The notes under the pieces were generated by a model. The model saw nothing but the letters and a program-made list of their open reading frames with translations, was not told where the DNA came from and did not search any database. Below are positions 15,834 through 24,765 of a stretch of 64,000 nt of DNA, piece after piece; positions within the stretch are counted from its first letter, which is position 1; each line of letters begins with the position of its first letter. The position numbers and the translations under genes were made by a program. Source of the DNA: JAWLBY01 sp041687455 (GTDB lineage Bacteria; Pseudomonadota; Gammaproteobacteria; Xanthomonadales; Xanthomonadaceae); NCBI GenBank assembly GCA_041687455.1, contig JAWLBY010000002.1, positions 1-64,000 of the forward strand, written 5' to 3'.

Positions 15834-17096
15834 TTACGGCTGCGCCCGGCGCTCGTTGCGACGCTTGCGCGGTTCGTGGGCGTCGATCACCGCTTCGACA
15901 TCGTCGAGCGCACGTTGCAGCCGCGCGGTCGTGTTCGCACGTCGGCGGCGCGGCGGACGGAGGCCGTCGAGTGCGCCGCGTTCGACGTCGTCGACGATCT
16001 CGTCACGCAACCGCAGGCCGTGTGCGGCCAGCAGCGGCACCAGTTGCTCGCGGCGCCGGCGCAGGTCGGCCAGCGTCGCGCGGTAGGCGTAATCGCAGAC
16101 CCGCCGGCGCGACTTGTAGCTGAACACGCTGGTGAAGAACATCTCGGTGTCGGTCGGGTTCGGCTCGAAAAACAACTGGTCGGTCTGCGGGTAGGCCTTC
16201 GCGTACTTCTCCATGCCGACCTGGATCCGCGATTGCAGCAGCGTGCGGAACGTCTGCGACAGCACCACCGGCAGGCCGCCGGCGACCAGGCTTTCCGGCG
16301 GATGTCCGGCGGCCCGCGCCTGGCTGGCATCGAACGGCACCAGCGGGTTGATGCCGAACAGCAGGCCGATGCCTTCGTCGAGCGCGACCGAGGCGTTGAT
16401 CGTGCGGCGTAGCGCCCCGTCGACGAACTGCCGGCCGCGGATCTCGACCGGCGGATACAGCCCCGGCAAGGCCGAACTGGCCTGCACCGCGCGCGAGATC
16501 GGCACGTCCTGCCAGCCCGGTGTGCCGAAGCGGATCGCTTCGCCGCTGTCGAGATCGACCGCGGTGATGAACAGCTTGCGGTGCAGCTCGCGGAAGTCGT
16601 CGGTGCGTCCGCCGCTGGTGAACACGGCCTGCAGGAAGCGCCCGACTTCGTCGTTGTCGAAGATGCCGGACGGGATCAGCGCACCGAGCCGACTGATGCC
16701 TTCGCTGAGCTTTGCGTTGCGCGGATCGATCAGCAGGTCGCGCCACCAGCGGAACAGCAGCCGCGGCACGCTGGCGAATCGGCGCAGGTACTCGTATATC
16801 GCCGGCTTCAGGAAGCTTTCCGGCCTGAAACGGATGTCTTCGGCGTCGCCGGTGATGAAGATCCGGGTCATCTCGGCAGTCGTCATCCGGTTCGCCAGTC
16901 CGGCGGACAGGAATGCACCGGAGCTGACGCCGACATAGACCGCGAGCTGGGTCAGGTCGAGGCCTTCGATCGCTTCGTCGAGCGCGCGAAGCGCGCCGAG
17001 CTCGTACATGCCGCCGATCGGGCCGCCGCCGGCGATGGCGATGCCGATGCGTCCGGCGTGGATGGGGCGTGGCCTGGCGGCCTGGATGACGAGCAT
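15834..17096 (-). CDS. Patatin-like phospholipase
   Basis: A predicted lipid acyl hydrolase using a Ser-Asp dyad. GIAIAGGGPIGGMYELGALRA near residue 18 gives the oxyanion hole, GVSSGAFLSAGL the catalytic serine, and FVDGALRR the aspartate. It has 420 residues from the ATG at 17096; an ATG 18 codons upstream is possible. The C-terminus is highly basic. Some patatin-type enzymes depolymerise intracellular PHA, and this gene lies near two phasins and a PHA-system gene. A granule-related role is possible but only inferred; a phospholipase is the default call. Confidence 0.82.
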   Translation of the reverse strand: MLVIQAARPRPIHAGRIGIAIAGGGPIGGMYELGALRALDEAIEGLDLTQLAVYVGVSSGAFLSAGLANRMTTAEMTRIFITGDAEDIRFRPESFLKPAIYEYLRRFASVPRLLFRWWRDLLIDPRNAKLSEGISRLGALIPSGIFDNDEVGRFLQAVFTSGGRTDDFRELHRKLFITAVDLDSGEAIRFGTPGWQDVPISRAVQASSALPGLYPPVEIRGRQFVDGALRRTINASVALDEGIGLLFGINPLVPFDASQARAAGHPPESLVAGGLPVVLSQTFRTLLQSRIQVGMEKYAKAYPQTDQLFFEPNPTDTEMFFTSVFSYKSRRRVCDYAYRATLADLRRRREQLVPLLAAHGLRLRDEIVDDVERGALDGLRPPRRRRANTTARLQRALDDVEAVIDAHEPRKRRNERRAQP

Positions 17097-17267
17097 GGGA
17101 CGCGAGCTGATCCGAAAGGTCGATTGTAGCGGGCGGCCGAGCGCCGACAAGCGAACCGGGCGGCGCTTCGCGCCCGCTGTCCGCCTTCAGTCACGATTCT
17201 TTCCGCCCGGCGCAGCGGACGGCATGATGGATGGACGCCCGTGCCCGGCAACCCGCGGACCCTGCCG

Positions 17268-17981
17268 ATGTCCCATCCCGAACTCGATCGCCGCCTGACC
17301 CGCCTGGTCCACGAGAACCTGCGCTGCCACGACCCGGCCTGCGAGCCGCGCAACGCGTTGCCGTGGTTGCCGGCCCTGCAACGCTGGCAGGCCGCGCGAC
17401 TGCGCGACAGCTTCGCCGATTTCCTGGCGTCGCCGCGCGAACGACTGGCGGCGGAATTCTTCCTGACCGACCTGTACGGCGATTTCGATGTCGACGAGCG
17501 CGACCGCGAGATCGAGCGGGTGCTGCCGGTGATGCGGCGGGTGCTGCCGGAAAAGCTGCTGTTCGCGGTCGCCGACACGATCGAGCTGGCGGTGCTCAGC
17601 CATGCATTCGACCTGCGGATGGCCGAGGCGCTGTCGAAGCGGGTCGCGCCGGATGCGATCGATCTGCCGAACTACGCCGCCGCGTACCGCGAAATCGGCC
17701 TTCCGCGGCTGCGTCGCCACCAGATCCGGTTGATCGAGTCGATCGGCACGATCCTCGACCGGGCGGTATCGACGCCGTTCATTGGCACGTTGCTGCGGAT
17801 GTCGCGCGGGCCGGCCAGGGCGGCCGGGCTGCAGGATCTGCAGCACTTCCTCGAGCGCGGCTTTGCCGCGTTCAAGCGGCTCGGCGGCGCGCAACGCTTC
17901 GTCGACGAGATCTCGCGCCGCGAGCTGGTGGTGTCCGAGCGGCTGTTTTCCGGGCATCCGCAGCCGTTCGCGCCGTCCTGA
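17268..17981 (+). CDS. Conserved hypothetical protein, helical
   Basis: 237 residues, all-helical in appearance, with no signal peptide or membrane segment. The motif AAEFFLTDLYGDFDVDERDREIERVLPVM, read as a block near 60-90, recurs in uncharacterised proteobacterial proteins with FFL-DLY signatures; I know no assigned function. It is divergent from the patatin gene and convergent with the PHA-system gene. The ATG at 17268 fits the start of the similarity, but an upstream start at 17241 cannot be excluded. Confidence 0.65.
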   Translation: MSHPELDRRLTRLVHENLRCHDPACEPRNALPWLPALQRWQAARLRDSFADFLASPRERLAAEFFLTDLYGDFDVDERDREIERVLPVMRRVLPEKLLFAVADTIELAVLSHAFDLRMAEALSKRVAPDAIDLPNYAAAYREIGLPRLRRHQIRLIESIGTILDRAVSTPFIGTLLRMSRGPARAAGLQDLQHFLERGFAAFKRLGGAQRFVDEISRRELVVSERLFSGHPQPFAPS

Positions 17982-18007
17982 GTCCGGCCCCGGCCGCGGA
18001 GCGCCGC

Positions 18008-18283
18008 TCAGGCGAATTCGCGGTCGATCTGCTTGTGGATCTCCGCTTCGACCGAGCCGCGCAGCGCGAGCAGGAAGAAGCTCAGGTTGACGATCACCCG
18101 GACCTCGCCCCTGGCCAGCGCGATGTGACCGTCGACACCGCTGCGGCGGAAATGCAGCGTATCGCCTTCCCAGCCGTATTCGACCTCGAAGTGCTCGGAA
18201 ATCTTGCCGGCGACGCGTTCGACCGCGGCGCGGGCATCCTTGATCGACTTGCTGTGCTCGCGACGGATCTCGATGCTCGGCAT
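18008..18283 (-). CDS. Polyhydroxyalkanoic acid system family protein
   Basis: A small protein of 91 residues beginning MPSIEIRREHSKSIKDARAA. This pattern is typical of the PHA-system family described by TIGR02610, found near phasins and PHA granule genes. The biochemical role is unknown. The short beta-rich core (HFEVEYGWEGDTLHFRRSG) and length match the family. It stands alone, but with two phasins within 11 kb it supports PHA storage in this organism. The ATG at 18283 begins the similarity; the upstream frame is non-conserved. Confidence 0.75.
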   Translation of the reverse strand: MPSIEIRREHSKSIKDARAAVERVAGKISEHFEVEYGWEGDTLHFRRSGVDGHIALARGEVRVIVNLSFFLLALRGSVEAEIHKQIDREFA

Positions 18284-18465
18284 GCAACCACTCGTTGGGG
18301 CGGAACGCCGGACATGATGCGTCAGCCGCTGCGGCGATGCCAATCGGCGCCGGGCGCGCCGGCCGGCCGATGCTTCACGGCCGCGACCGCCCGGTGTAGA
18401 GTCCGGCCGTGGCGAGCAGGTCCAGGACGGAGAATGACTGCTCGGCGTCAACAAGGGGCCGAAGG

Positions 18466-19311
18466 ATGCGCTTGAGTTTCCCCAACGGTGAGCACCCCGA
18501 CGTGCAGCTCGAACAGGGCGAGCTCGGCATCGGCTCGGCGCCGGGCAATCGGGTCGTGCTGGACGGCGTCGCGCCGCGCCACGCCGCGATCCGTTGCGAT
18601 GCGCAGCGCGGCATCATGATCCATGTGCTCGATCGCGCCGCGCAGGTGCACGTCAATGCCCGTCCGGTGCGCGAGTTGGCGATCCTGCGGCTGGGCGACG
18701 TGCTGAGCCTCAATCGCGTGCAGGTGCTGGTGCGACCGGACGACAGCGTCCGGATCGAGCAGTCGATCCCGAGCGAGTCGGTGCCGCGGGCCAGCGGCGC
18801 GCAGCGTACCGCGGCAAGCCGGGTCGTATTGCGCGGCGTCGCCGGACACTATTTCGGGCAGAGCATTTCGCTGCAGGATCCGGTGCTGGTCGGCCGGTCA
18901 CCGCAGGCGCAGATCCGCCTCGACGACCCCGATGTGGTCGATCGCCACGCCCAGCTCGAGTTGAGTGGCGAACGGGTGCTGCTGCGCAATCTCGGCGCGC
19001 ATGACGGCAGCGTCGTGAACGGCGTGCCGGTGCGGGACGCCGTGCTGCACCCGGGCGACCAGATCGCGTTCGACGGGCAGCGCTTCGTGCTCGAGGCGCC
19101 CGGTCTGCCGCCGCGCGGCATCTGCACGACGCCGAGTGCCGGCTCCGGTATGGGGACGACGCAGACGATGCAGGCGATCCGTGCCGAGCCGCATGCCGGG
19201 CAGCCGGCGACCACCGCCGAAGCCGGACGCTCGCGTTACGGCTGGCTGATCGTCACCGCGCTGGCGATTGCCGGCACGATCGTCGCGCTGCTGATCTACG
19301 CGCCGCGCTGA
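18466..19311 (+). CDS. FHA-domain protein with C-terminal membrane anchor
   Basis: 281 residues with two forkhead-associated folds. The first (about 15-95) has GIGSAPGNRVVLDG and RHAAI. The second (about 125-215) has LVGRSPQAQIRLDDP, DRHAQLEL and LGAHDGSVVNG, the residues that bind phosphothreonine. One membrane helix near the end (YGWLIVTALAIAGTIVALLI) anchors it, with the FHA domains probably cytoplasmic. FHA proteins read Ser/Thr-kinase signals, but no kinase or phosphatase gene is adjacent. The ATG follows GGGGCCGAAGG. Its partner is unknown. Confidence 0.83.
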   Translation: MRLSFPNGEHPDVQLEQGELGIGSAPGNRVVLDGVAPRHAAIRCDAQRGIMIHVLDRAAQVHVNARPVRELAILRLGDVLSLNRVQVLVRPDDSVRIEQSIPSESVPRASGAQRTAASRVVLRGVAGHYFGQSISLQDPVLVGRSPQAQIRLDDPDVVDRHAQLELSGERVLLRNLGAHDGSVVNGVPVRDAVLHPGDQIAFDGQRFVLEAPGLPPRGICTTPSAGSGMGTTQTMQAIRAEPHAGQPATTAEAGRSRYGWLIVTALAIAGTIVALLIYAPR

Positions 19312-19940
19312 GCCGACGCCGGTCGGCGGACGATCCGGCGCCGGATCGGCGGCCAGCGCGCGGCCAGCAACGCGAGCAGGATCGTTGCGTAGACCAGCGG
19401 CTCGCGCAGATCGGCCTTGACCAGCCAGACGAAGTGCAGCACCGCCAGCATGCCGACCGCGTAGACCGCCTTGTGCAGTCGGCTCCACCATGGCCCGAGC
19501 CGGCGCATCATGCCGCGGGTCGAGGTCGCCGCCAGCGGCAGCATCAGCAGCCAGGCCAGGAAACCGACCGTGATGAACGGCCGTTCGACGATATCGTCGA
19601 CGATCTGCGGCCAGTAACCGCCGAGATCGAGCGCGAGGTAGACGGCCAGGTGCAGGCTTGCGTAAGCAAACGCATACAGTCCGAGCATGCGCCGAAAACG
19701 CAGCAGCCGCGGCCAGCCGCCGATCAGCCGCAGTGGCGTGATCGCGAGCGTTGCCAGCAGCAGCCGCAACGCCCACAGGCCGGTCTCGTGGGTCAGCGTC
19801 GCGATCGGGTCGGCGCCGAGCCGGTCCTGCCACGCGGCGGCGATCAGCAGTGCCAGTGGCAGCAGCGCCGCGACATGCAGCACGCCCTTGGCGGCCAGCA
19901 GCGCGCGTTCGCGCCGGTCGCGATCCGCTGCGCGGCTCAA
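19296..19940 (-). CDS. msrQ: MsrQ, heme-binding membrane subunit of the MsrPQ system
   Basis: Passes electrons from the quinone pool or cytoplasmic donors to MsrP, which repairs oxidised methionines in periplasmic proteins. About 214 residues with six membrane helices of the ferric-reductase-like fold. Histidines for b-type heme lie in ASLHLAVYLAL, SRLHKAVYAVG and VLHFVWLVK. The TTG start overlaps the msrP stop (TTGA), giving coupled translation. It overlaps the end of the convergent FHA gene by 16 bases. Confidence 0.88.
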   Translation of the reverse strand: MSRAADRDRRERALLAAKGVLHVAALLPLALLIAAAWQDRLGADPIATLTHETGLWALRLLLATLAITPLRLIGGWPRLLRFRRMLGLYAFAYASLHLAVYLALDLGGYWPQIVDDIVERPFITVGFLAWLLMLPLAATSTRGMMRRLGPWWSRLHKAVYAVGMLAVLHFVWLVKADLREPLVYATILLALLAARWPPIRRRIVRRPASAQRGA

Positions 19941-20902
19941 AAGAACTTCCGCAGGTCCATGTCGCGATACAGCGACGCGACCTGTTCCGCATAGCCATTG
20001 AACGGCTGGGTCGGGATGCGTTCGGCGAACAGGTTGCCGCGCGGATGCGCCAGCCGTCGCTCGGTCTTCTGACTCCAGCGCGGATGGGCGACGGCCGGAT
20101 TGACGTTCGAATAGAACCCGTATTCGCTTGGCTGCGACCGGTTCCAGCTCGTGACCGGCTGCTGTTCGGTGAACTCGATCCGGACGATCGACTTGATGCT
20201 CTTGAAGCCGTATTTCCACGGCACCACCAGCCGCAGCGGCGCGCCGTTCTGGTTCGGCAGGTCGCGGCCGTACATGCCGGTCGCCAGGATCGTCAGCGGG
20301 TGCATCGCTTCGTCGATGCGCAGGCCTTCCCGGTACGGCCAATCGAGGATCGGGTAGCGCAGCCCGGGCATCTCGTCGCGCCGCGCCAGCGTCGTGAAGG
20401 CGACGTAGCGGGCCTGCGAGGTGGGCCGGAAGCGTTGCAGCAGGCGGCCGAGCTCGAAACCCTGCCACGGGATCACCATCGACCAGCCCTCGACGCAGCG
20501 CAACCGGTAGATCCGTTCCTCGATCGGCAGGCCGGCCAGCAGGTCCTCCAGCGCGAATCGACCGGTCTGCTCGGCGTGGCCGGCGATCTCGACCGCCCAC
20601 GGAGCGGTGGTCAGGCGGCCGGCGTGCCGCGCCGGATCGGTCTTGTCGGTGCCGAACTCGTAGAAGTTGTTGTAGCTCGACGCATGCTCGAAGCGGGTCT
20701 GCTGTTCGGCGCTGCGGAACGGGTCGGGGCCGGCGACCGGAGCGGCGCTGGCCGGCGGTTCCGGCTCGGCCTCGGCGCAACCGGTCAGTGCCAGCAACGG
20801 CAGTGTACCGGCCAGTTGCAGCAGCCGGCGGCGCTGCAGGTAGACCGCCTCCGGCGTGATCTCGGACGCGACAGGTGGGACGGGGCGATTCCAGCGGGCC
20901 AT
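19937..20902 (-). CDS. msrP: MsrP, periplasmic methionine sulfoxide reductase
   Basis: Molybdopterin-dependent reductase of protein methionine sulfoxide. The 321 residues show YNNFYEFGTDK near 100, the cofactor-ligand cysteine in YRLRCVEGWSMV, and the PWKYGFKSIKSI block. The N-terminus, QRRRLLQLAGTLPLLALTGC, is a twin-arginine-type signal with an overlapping lipobox, so export is by Tat and lipidation is possible. That is less usual, since E. coli MsrP is soluble. The molybdenum-cofactor gene mobA is elsewhere in this window. The operon is msrP-msrQ. Confidence 0.92.
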   Translation of the reverse strand: MARWNRPVPPVASEITPEAVYLQRRRLLQLAGTLPLLALTGCAEAEPEPPASAAPVAGPDPFRSAEQQTRFEHASSYNNFYEFGTDKTDPARHAGRLTTAPWAVEIAGHAEQTGRFALEDLLAGLPIEERIYRLRCVEGWSMVIPWQGFELGRLLQRFRPTSQARYVAFTTLARRDEMPGLRYPILDWPYREGLRIDEAMHPLTILATGMYGRDLPNQNGAPLRLVVPWKYGFKSIKSIVRIEFTEQQPVTSWNRSQPSEYGFYSNVNPAVAHPRWSQKTERRLAHPRGNLFAERIPTQPFNGYAEQVASLYRDMDLRKFF

Positions 20903-21139
20903 CGCGACTCTCCGGCTCGGGCGGGCACGTGCCAGTCTCGCACCGCTGCCGTGAGCGCGGCGACAAGAGCGCGCGACGGTTCCGGGCACCGCCATGCCGG
21001 GCTCATCGGTGCCGCTTCCGGGAGCCGCACGGCGCGTCGATCCGCCGTGCCGGCACCGTTCCGACGACTCACAATGGTCCAGCTTTCTTGCTCCAGAACG
21101 CCATGCTAGTGTCGGGCGCCTCTTTCCAGGGGACGTGTG

Positions 21140-22225
21140 ATGTCGCGAGCCTACAATTTCAGTGCCGGTCCCGCGGCGCTGCCGGAAGCGGTGCTGCTGC
21201 AAGCGCGGGACGAACTGCTCGAATGGCATGGCGAGCGCGCCAGCGTCATGGAGGTCAGCCATCGCGGCAAGGCGTTCGTCGCCTGCGCGGAGCAGGCCGA
21301 ACGCGACCTGCGCGAGCTGCTCGCGGTACCGGATGACTACGCGGTGCTGTTCCTGCAGGGCGGCGCCACCCAGCACTTCGCGCAGATTCCGATGAATCTC
21401 GCCGAGCCCGGCCAGCAGGCCGACTACATCGTCACCGGTGCCTGGGGCCAGAAAGCGGTATCCGAAGCGAAACCGTACTGCGCGCCGCGGATCGTCACGA
21501 CCACCGAAGCCGGGCGGTTCACCGACGTGCCGGACGCCGGCAGCTACACGCCGGATCCGCAGGCGGCATTCCTGCACTACACGCCGAACGAAACGATCCA
21601 CGGCGTCGAATTCCACGACATCCCCGCGTCCGCCGGGCTGCCGCTGGTCGCCGACGTGAGCTCGACGCTGCTGAGCCGGCCGCTCGATGTGTCGCGTTAC
21701 GGGCTGATCTATGCCGGGGCGCAGAAGAACATCGGACCGTCCGGCCTGGTGGTCGTGATCGTTCGTCGCGACCTGCTCGAGCGGGCCGGCCATCCGAAGG
21801 CGAAGGTGCTGAGCTATGCGGCGCAGGCCGGCGACGGTTCGATGCTGAACACGCCGGCGACGTTCTCGTGGTATCTGGCCGGCCTCGTGTTCCAGTGGCT
21901 GAAGGCGCAGGGCGGACTGGCGGCGATGGCTGAGCGCAACCGGAGCAAGGCCGAGCTGCTGTATACGTCGATCGACGGTTCCGGCGGCTACTACCGCAAT
22001 CCGGTCGCGCCGCGGGCGCGCTCGTGGATGAACGTGCCGTTCACGCTGCCCGATGCGGCGCTCGACGCGGTGTTCCTGAAGGAGGCCGAGGCCGCCGGGC
22101 TGATGGCATTGAAGGGGCACCGCTCGGTCGGCGGCATGCGCGCGTCGATCTACAACGCGATGCCGCTCGCCGGCGTGCAGGCGCTGGTCGACTTCATGGC
22201 CGATTTCGCCAAACGCCACGGCTGA
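21140..22225 (+). CDS. serC: Phosphoserine aminotransferase
   Basis: PLP enzyme that converts 3-phosphohydroxypyruvate and glutamate to phosphoserine, and also acts in pyridoxal phosphate synthesis. 361 residues with the family start RAYNFSAGPAALPE. The PLP lysine lies in LIYAGAQKNIGPSG, and GGATQHF binds the phosphate. The ATG at 21140 is preferred over the adjacent GTG. It begins the serC-serA-pheA-hisC-aroA run, separated from serA by 141 bases containing a REP-like element. Confidence 0.96.
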   Translation: MSRAYNFSAGPAALPEAVLLQARDELLEWHGERASVMEVSHRGKAFVACAEQAERDLRELLAVPDDYAVLFLQGGATQHFAQIPMNLAEPGQQADYIVTGAWGQKAVSEAKPYCAPRIVTTTEAGRFTDVPDAGSYTPDPQAAFLHYTPNETIHGVEFHDIPASAGLPLVADVSSTLLSRPLDVSRYGLIYAGAQKNIGPSGLVVVIVRRDLLERAGHPKAKVLSYAAQAGDGSMLNTPATFSWYLAGLVFQWLKAQGGLAAMAERNRSKAELLYTSIDGSGGYYRNPVAPRARSWMNVPFTLPDAALDAVFLKEAEAAGLMALKGHRSVGGMRASIYNAMPLAGVQALVDFMADFAKRHG

Positions 22226-22234
22226 CCGGACTGA

Positions 22235-22304
22235 GGGGCGGCTTCAGCCACGATCTGTGATTCTCTGCTCGATAGGGAAAATGATCGCGGCTGAAGCCGC
22301 TCCC
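22235..22304. repeat. REP-like paired element, copy 1 (serC-serA spacer)
   Basis: GGGGCGGCTTCAGCC at 22235-22249 and GATCGCGGCTGAAGCCGCTCCC at 22283-22304 (written in part) are inverted copies of one core separated by an A/T-richer loop. Related pairs occur at 43937-44020 and 57707-57782. This form is common between genes in Xanthomonad genomes. Confidence 0.8.
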
Positions 22305-22366
22305 GCAGGGACCGATTGATCAAGGCGCCGAAGAGTGCCGGCCCGGGAGGCTCACGCAGGAACCAG

Positions 22367-23533
22367 ATGCCGATGTACAAGATCCAGACGCTGAACAACA
22401 TTTCCCGTCGCGGCCTCGACCGCCTGCCGGTCGAGCAGTATCAGGTCGCCACCGACATGGCGCATCCCGACGCGATCCTGGTCCGCTCGGCCGACATGCA
22501 CTCGCTCGATCTGCCGACCTCGGTCAAGGCGGTCGCCCGCGCCGGCGCCGGCACCAACAATGTGCCGGTCGAGGCGCTGTCGCAGCGCGGCGTGCCGGTG
22601 TTCAACGCGCCCGGCGCCAATGCGAACGCGGTCAAGGAGCTGGTGCTGGCCGGTATGCTGATGTCGGCGCGCAATCTGCCGGAAGCGCTCGGCTTCGTCG
22701 CCACGCTGCATGAACACGCCGACCCGCATCACGCGGTCGAAGCGGAGAAGAAGCGCTTCGTCGGCAGCGAGCTGGGCGGCAAGACGCTCGGCGTGATCGG
22801 TCTCGGCGCGATCGGCGTGCGCGTCGCCAATGCCGCCCGCGCGCTCGGCATGCGCGTGTTCGGCTTCGATCCGCACATGACGGTCGAAGGGGCGTGGCAG
22901 TTGTCGTCCGATGTCGTCAAGGCCGGCAGCCTGAACGAGCTGTTCGCGGCGTCCGACTACATCAGCTTCCATGTACCGCTGAACGACGCGACCCGCGGTC
23001 TGTTCGGCGCCAATGCGCTGGCGGTCTGCCGGCGCGGCGTCGTGCTGCTGAATTTCTCCCGCGAAGGCGTGATCGAGCCGCAGGCGCTGCGCGACGGTCT
23101 TTCAGATGCCACGATCGGACGTTACGTGTCGGACTTCCCGGCGGTCGATCTGCTCGGCAACCCGCGGGTCATCGCATTGCCGCATCTCGGTGCGTCGACC
23201 GCCGAGGCGGAGGAGAACTGCGCAATCATGGTCGTCGACCAGCTTCGCGATTTCCTCGAGCACGGCAACGTCCGGCATTCGGTCAATTTCCCGACCACCC
23301 GGATGCCGCGCGAAGGCGTGGCGCGGCTTTGCATCGCGAACCAGAACCGGCCCGGCATGATCGGCCGGCTGTCGCAACTGCTCGGCGAAGCCGGGCTCAA
23401 CATCGCGCAGATGCACAACGCCTCGCGTGGCGAGCTGGCCTACACGCTGGTCGACCTCGACGCGCCGGCCACGCCGGAAGCGATGCAGAAGATCGGATCG
23501 GTCGAAGGCATCCTGTCGATGCGGGTCGTGTGA
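22367..23533 (+). CDS. serA: D-3-phosphoglycerate dehydrogenase
   Basis: Oxidises 3-phosphoglycerate to phosphohydroxypyruvate with NAD, the first step of serine synthesis. 388 residues: a substrate domain, the nucleotide fold GVIGLGAIGVRVANAA (about 139-154), the catalytic histidine in LPHLGASTAEAEEN, and a C-terminal ACT domain (RLCIANQNRPGMIGRLSQ) likely sensing serine. This is the short ACT-type enzyme. The start ATG lies six bases after AGGA; another ATG two codons on is possible. The stop overlaps the pheA start. Confidence 0.94.
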   Translation: MPMYKIQTLNNISRRGLDRLPVEQYQVATDMAHPDAILVRSADMHSLDLPTSVKAVARAGAGTNNVPVEALSQRGVPVFNAPGANANAVKELVLAGMLMSARNLPEALGFVATLHEHADPHHAVEAEKKRFVGSELGGKTLGVIGLGAIGVRVANAARALGMRVFGFDPHMTVEGAWQLSSDVVKAGSLNELFAASDYISFHVPLNDATRGLFGANALAVCRRGVVLLNFSREGVIEPQALRDGLSDATIGRYVSDFPAVDLLGNPRVIALPHLGASTAEAEENCAIMVVDQLRDFLEHGNVRHSVNFPTTRMPREGVARLCIANQNRPGMIGRLSQLLGEAGLNIAQMHNASRGELAYTLVDLDAPATPEAMQKIGSVEGILSMRVV

Positions 23534-24765
23534 TGGCCGAGCGGAACGGCGGTCGGGCTGCCGGGTCGGCGCGGAAGGCGAAAGGATCGCGGCTGAAGCC
23601 GCCGCCTCGGGAGCCCGGGACGAAGCAGCGACCGGCCGGCGGGCGATCGAGCGGCAAGCACGACACGCCCGCGGTCGAAGACCGGTCGACACTCGATCTC
23701 GGCGCCGCGCGCGAACGGATCGACGGCATCGATCACACGATCCAGCAGCTCATCGCCGAGCGCGCGCAATGGGCGCAGCAGGTCGGTCGTGCGAAGGGGC
23801 CGTTGAAACAGGCGATCGACTACTACCGGCCGGAGCGCGAGGCGCAGGTGTTGCGGCGGGTCGTCGATCGCAACGACGGACCGCTGGCCGACGACGTGCT
23901 GGTGCGGCTGTTCCGCGAAATCATGTCGGCCTGCCTCGCCCAGCAGGAGCCGCTCAAGATCGGCTTCCTCGGGCCGGAAGGCACCTTCTCGCAGCAGGCC
24001 GCACTGAAGCATTTCGGTCATTCGGCACACGGCCTGCCGCTCGGTTCGATCGAGGAAGTGTTCCAGGAGGTCGAGGCCGGCAATGCCGATTTCGGCGTCG
24101 TGCCGGTCGAGAACTCCGGCCAGGGCACGATCCAGGTCACGCTCGACCTGTTCCTGACATCGACATTGAAGATCTGCGGTGAAGTCGAGTTGCGGGTGCA
24201 CCAGTTCCTGCAGTCGCGTACCGGCCGGATCGAGGACATCGAACGGATCTACGCCCATCCGCAGACGTTGCAGCAGTGCCAGTCGTGGTTGCGGCAACAC
24301 CTGCCGCGGGCAGAGAAACATCCGGTCAGCAGCAATGCCGAAGGTGCCAGGCGCGCGCGCCGTTCCGACGAGGTGGCGGCAATCGCCGGCGAGTCGGCCG
24401 CGCACGTCTACGGCCTGAAGGTGATCGCCGGGCCGCTCGAGGATCGACCGGACAACACGACCCGGTTCCTGGTCATCGGCCGCGAGCTGTTTCCAGCGTC
24501 GGGTCACGATCGCACTTCGATCCTGGTGTTCGTCAAGGATCGCCCGGGTGCGCTGTACAACGTGCTGCGCCCGCTTGCCGAGCGCGGCCTGTCGATGAAC
24601 CGGATCGAGTCGCGACCGTCGCACGTCGGCCGTTGGCAGTACGCCTTCTTCATCGATTTCGAGGGGCACGTCGACGATCCGGCGGTGCGTGCGGCGCTCG
24701 ATGACATGCTCGAGTTCGCCTCCGAGGTCCGCGTGCTCGGCTCCTATCCGGTCGCGGTGCTGTGA
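23533..24765 (+). CDS. pheA: Chorismate mutase / prephenate dehydratase with N-terminal extension
   Basis: Bifunctional enzyme making phenylpyruvate from chorismate for phenylalanine synthesis. 410 residues: an AroQ-type mutase (ARERIDGIDHTIQQLIAERA near 57-76), the dehydratase (IGFLGPEGTFSQQAAL, VVPVENSGQGTI, and the conserved TTRFLVIG), and an ACT domain (ILVFVKDRPGALYNVL) for feedback. The ATG overlaps the serA stop (TGATG). About 55 residues before the mutase are Arg/Lys/Gly/Pro-rich and unlike relatives. An 18-base REP core (GATCGCGGCTGAAGCCGC) lies inside this extension and encodes part of KGSRLKPPP, so it looks repeat-derived. Confidence 0.94.
   Translation: MAERNGGRAAGSARKAKGSRLKPPPREPGTKQRPAGGRSSGKHDTPAVEDRSTLDLGAARERIDGIDHTIQQLIAERAQWAQQVGRAKGPLKQAIDYYRPEREAQVLRRVVDRNDGPLADDVLVRLFREIMSACLAQQEPLKIGFLGPEGTFSQQAALKHFGHSAHGLPLGSIEEVFQEVEAGNADFGVVPVENSGQGTIQVTLDLFLTSTLKICGEVELRVHQFLQSRTGRIEDIERIYAHPQTLQQCQSWLRQHLPRAEKHPVSSNAEGARRARRSDEVAAIAGESAAHVYGLKVIAGPLEDRPDNTTRFLVIGRELFPASGHDRTSILVFVKDRPGALYNVLRPLAERGLSMNRIESRPSHVGRWQYAFFIDFEGHVDDPAVRAALDDMLEFASEVRVLGSYPVAVL
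23585..23602. repeat. REP core inside the pheA coding sequence
   Basis: GATCGCGGCTGAAGCCGC is identical to bases 22283-22300 of the intergenic REP-like element 1.3 kb upstream. It is translated in the low-complexity N-terminal extension of PheA. A GGGAGC remnant follows at 23609-23614. Confidence 0.75.

Noticed and set aside
22894..24765. Long frame joining sequence antecedent to pheA with pheA itself
   Set aside because: The first 210 codons overlap serA out of frame and lack similarity. The ATG at 23533, overlapping the serA stop, is the natural start.
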